Origin: Hemibagrus wyckioides
Lineage: Eukaryota; Chordata; Actinopteri; Siluriformes; Bagridae
Length of the DNA stretch: 64,000 nucleotides
Assembly (NCBI RefSeq): GCF_019097595.1
Contig: NC_080714.1
Location: 21,377,259-21,441,258 of the forward strand
Reading direction: 5' to 3'
The position numbers were made by a program, and so were the translations under genes. Below, one piece after another: positions 62,278 through 64,000 of the stretch (the stretch's first letter is position 1; each line of letters begins with the position of its first letter). The notes below the pieces were generated by a model. It was not told the origin of the DNA. It saw only the letters and a program-made list of their open reading frames with translations, and made no database searches.

Positions 62278-63525
62278 CACTATATTGCCAAAAGTATTCG
62301 CTCACCTGCCTTGACTCGCATATGAACTTAAGTGACATCCCATTCCTAATCCATAGGATTCAATATGACGTCGGTCCACCCTTTGCAGCTATAACAGCTT
62401 CAACTCTTCTGGGAAGGCTGTCCACAAGGTTTAGGAGTGTGTTTATGGGAATTTTTGACCATTCTTCCAGAAGCGCATTTGTGAGGTCACACACTGATGT
62501 TGGACGAGAAGGCCTGGCTCTCAGTCTCCGCTCTAATTCATCCCAAAGGTGTTCTATCGGGTTGAGGTCAGGACTCTGTGCAGGCCAGTCAAGTTCATCC
62601 ACGCCAGACTCTGTCATCCATGTCTTTATGGACCTTGCTTTGTGCACTGGTGCACAGTCATGTTGGAAGAGGAAGGGGCCAGCTCCAAACTGTTCCCACA
62701 AAGTTGGGAGCATGGAATTGTCCAAAATGTCTTGGTATGCTGAAGCATTCAGAGTTCCTTTCACTGGAACTAAGGGGCCAAGCCCAGCTCCTGAAAAACA
62801 ACCCCACACCATAATCCCCCCTCCACCAAACTTTACACTTGGCACAATGCAGTCAGAAAAGTACCGTTCTCCTGGCAACCGCCAAACCCAGACTCGTCCA
62901 TCAGATTGCCAGATGGAGAAGCGCGATTCGTCACTCCAGAGAACGCGTCTCCACTGCTCTAGAGTCCAGTGGCGGCGTGCTTTACACCACTGCATCCGAC
63001 GCTTTGCATTGCACTTGGTGATGTATGGCTTGGATGCAGCTGCTCGGCCATGGAAACCCATTCCATGAAGCTCTCTGCACACTGTTCTCGAGCTAATCTG
63101 AAGGCCACATGAAGTTTGGAGGTCTGTAGCGATTGACTCTGCAGAAAGTTGGCGACCTCTTCGCACTATGCGCCTCAGCATCCGCTGACCCCGCTCCGTC
63201 AGTTTACGTGGCCTACCACTTCGTGGCTGAGTTGCTGTCGTTCCCAAACACTTCCACGTTCTTATAATACAGCTGACAGTTGACTGTGGAATATTTAGGA
63301 GCGAGGAAATTTTACAACTGGATTTGTTGCACAGGTGGCATCCTATCACAGTTCCACGCTGGAATTCACTGAGCTCCTGAGAGCGACCCATTCTTTCACA
63401 AATGTTTGTAAAAACAGTCTGCATGCCTAAGTGCTTGATTTTATACACCTGTGGCCATGGAAGTGATTGGAACACCTGATTCTGATTATTTGGATGGGTG
63501 AGCGAATACTTTTGGCAATATAGTG
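62278..63525 (-). mobile_element. Tc1-like DNA transposon, copy 3, structurally complete
   Basis: This 1248-bp element has the same length as copy 1. The 29-bp terminal inverted repeats (CACTATATTGCC...GCTCACC) are perfect at both ends, and TA target duplications lie at 62276-62277 and 63526-63527. It has the same orientation as copy 2 and encodes an uninterrupted transposase. Perfect ends plus an open frame make it the best candidate here for an autonomous element. Only 38 bp separate its right end from a fragment of a different Tc1 lineage. Confidence 0.95.
62360..63391 (-). CDS. Tc1-like DD34E transposase, intact (343 aa)
   Basis: This is a cut-and-paste transposase of the Tc1 family, co-linear with copy 1 over all 343 residues. 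The start ATG at 63391-63389 gives [10 protein letters not shown], with the same strong initiation context. The N-terminal helix-turn-helix pair, the GRPRK linker (59-63), D154, D245 and E280 (34-residue spacing) and the glycine box at 189-192 are all present. Copy-specific changes are R26C and E27K in the first DNA-binding helix region, R105C in the second, and L178F. These may weaken binding to the terminal repeats even though the catalytic core is whole. Whether it is expressed cannot be told from sequence. Confidence 0.94.
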   Translation of the reverse strand: MGRSQELSEFQRGTVIGCHLCNKSSCKISSLLNIPQSTVSCIIRTWKCLGTTATQPRSGRPRKLTERGQRMLRRIVRRGRQLSAESIATDLQTSCGLQISSRTVCRELHGMGFHGRAAASKPYITKCNAKRRMQWCKARRHWTLEQWRRVLWSDESRFSIWQSDGRVWVWRLPGERYFSDCIVPSVKFGGGGIMVWGCFSGAGLGPLVPVKGTLNASAYQDILDNSMLPTLWEQFGAGPFLFQHDCAPVHKARSIKTWMTESGVDELDWPAQSPDLNPIEHLWDELERRLRARPSRPTSVCDLTNALLEEWSKIPINTLLNLVDSLPRRVEAVIAAKGGPTSY

Positions 63526-63563
63526 TATCTATTGACACGAGAGATTCCGTAATTTTCTTTACA

Positions 63564-63946
63564 TCCTACACTTTGCATTGCACTTGGTGATGTATGGCTT
63601 GGATGCAGCTGCTCGGTCATGAAATCCCATTCCATGAAGCTCTCTACGCACTGTTCTTGAGCTAATCTGAAGGCCACGTGAAGTTTGGAGCTCTGTAGCT
63701 ACTGACTCTGCAGAAAGTTGGTGACTTCTGCGCACTGTACGCCTCAGCATGTGCTGACCCCTCTCTGTAATTTTATGTGGCCTATCACTTCGTAACTGAG
63801 TTGCTGTTGTTCCCAATTGCTTCCACTTTGTTATAATGCAACTAACATTTGACCGTGGAATATTTAGTAGTGAGGAAATTTGAAGAATGGACTTATTGCG
63901 GTACCATGCCATGCTTTAATTCACTGAGCTCCTAAGAGCAACCCAT
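63564..63946 (-). pseudogene. Tc1-like transposase N-terminal fragment, decayed
   Basis: The ATG at 63946-63944 begins MGCS and is followed at once by a TAG stop (63934-63932) where the intact copies have CAG (Gln5). A small internal deletion follows, near residues 12-25. From ISSLLNIP the frame is open to residue 134 or so (TKCNAKCRM), and a TAA at 63561-63559 comes right after the homology ends. The DNA-binding region and the linker (DRPHK for GRPRK) are recognisable; no catalytic residue remains. It is about as similar to copies 1-3 as a sister Tc1 family would be, so it is not a degraded copy of them. Confidence 0.85.
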
Positions 63947-64000
63947 TCTTTCACAAATGATTGTAGAAGCAGTCTGCATAGTATTTGGTGGAATAACCCT
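63564..64000 (-). mobile_element. Older Tc1-like element of a different lineage, truncated, runs off the window
   Basis: From 63564 to the right edge the minus strand resembles the 5' half of the Tc1 family above, but far more diverged and with its own signature (NIPRSNVSCIITKWKQLG). Homology stops abruptly at 63563 after the NAKCRM codons, so the C-terminal two thirds and the 3' end are missing. The leader upstream of the start codon (63947-64000) is also recognisable, ending GGTGGAATAACCCT. The 5' terminal repeat must lie beyond the window. Confidence 0.8.

Noticed and set aside
62322..63068. A 248-codon frame antisense to the copy 3 transposase (shorter versions in copies 1 and 2)
   Set aside because: It is the shadow of the DDE frame, its length changes between copies, and it has no independent motif.

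Overview
The window looks like non-coding nuclear DNA from a vertebrate, most likely a teleost fish and plausibly a catfish-type (ostariophysan) genome. The base composition is AT-rich, microsatellites are long and dense, and there are no prokaryotic features. Its repeats belong to typical fish families: Tc1-like DNA transposons, tRNA-headed SINEs, L2/Rex1-like LINE pieces and a compact LTR element. The organism call is inference from repeat types; the sequence does not name the species. No complete host protein-coding gene is visible. The one exon-like block is 10.6-11.1 kb, minus strand, where two open segments join in frame across a 74-nt GT-AG intron; I do not recognise the protein.

The only convincing intact coding sequences are transposases. 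Three copies of one Tc1-like family lie at 8448-9695 (+), 41791-43027 (-) and 62278-63525 (-). Each has near-identical 29-bp terminal inverted repeats starting CACTATATTGCC and TA target duplications. Copies 1 and 3 encode an uninterrupted 343-residue DD34E transposase. Copy 2 has lost 2 bp, which breaks the frame, and 9 bp after the stop codon. A fourth, older and different Tc1 piece runs off the right edge (63564-64000). Eight or more decayed Tc1-class relics are scattered at 4.2, 16.9, 21.1, 22.6, 30.0, 48.1, 55.5 and 60.0 kb. The one at 60.0 kb is itself interrupted by a palindromic hAT-like MITE.

Region by region: 0-4 kb holds a SINE, (TATC)n and (GAAA)n arrays and a G-tract. 4-7.5 kb holds a Tc1 relic and two LINE relics. 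8.4-9.7 kb is Tc1 copy 1. 10.6-11.1 kb is the exon-like block. 14.4-15.2 kb is a CT-rich minisatellite. 15.5-17.4 kb holds SINE pieces, LINE tails and a Tc1 relic. 20.7-22.9 kb is a cluster of MITE, SINE-like and Tc1 relics. 26.2-27.7 kb is a complete but non-autonomous LTR retrotransposon with a CAATG target duplication. 28.9-29.3 kb is a microsatellite cluster. 30-41 kb is mostly unique sequence with a few relics. 41.8-43.0 kb is Tc1 copy 2. 44.9-46.6 kb has a degenerate direct-repeat pair. 47-60 kb is mostly unique, with some blocks that may be conserved non-coding elements. 60.0-60.5 kb holds the nested MITE, and 62.3-64.0 kb two adjacent Tc1 elements.

No host pathway or operon can be described. 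The interest lies in the mobile-element record: which copies are still complete, how they decay (mostly at CpG sites), and how repeats insert into and grow from one another. Family names for the relics rest on remembered consensus patterns and on comparisons between copies inside the window, not on database searches.
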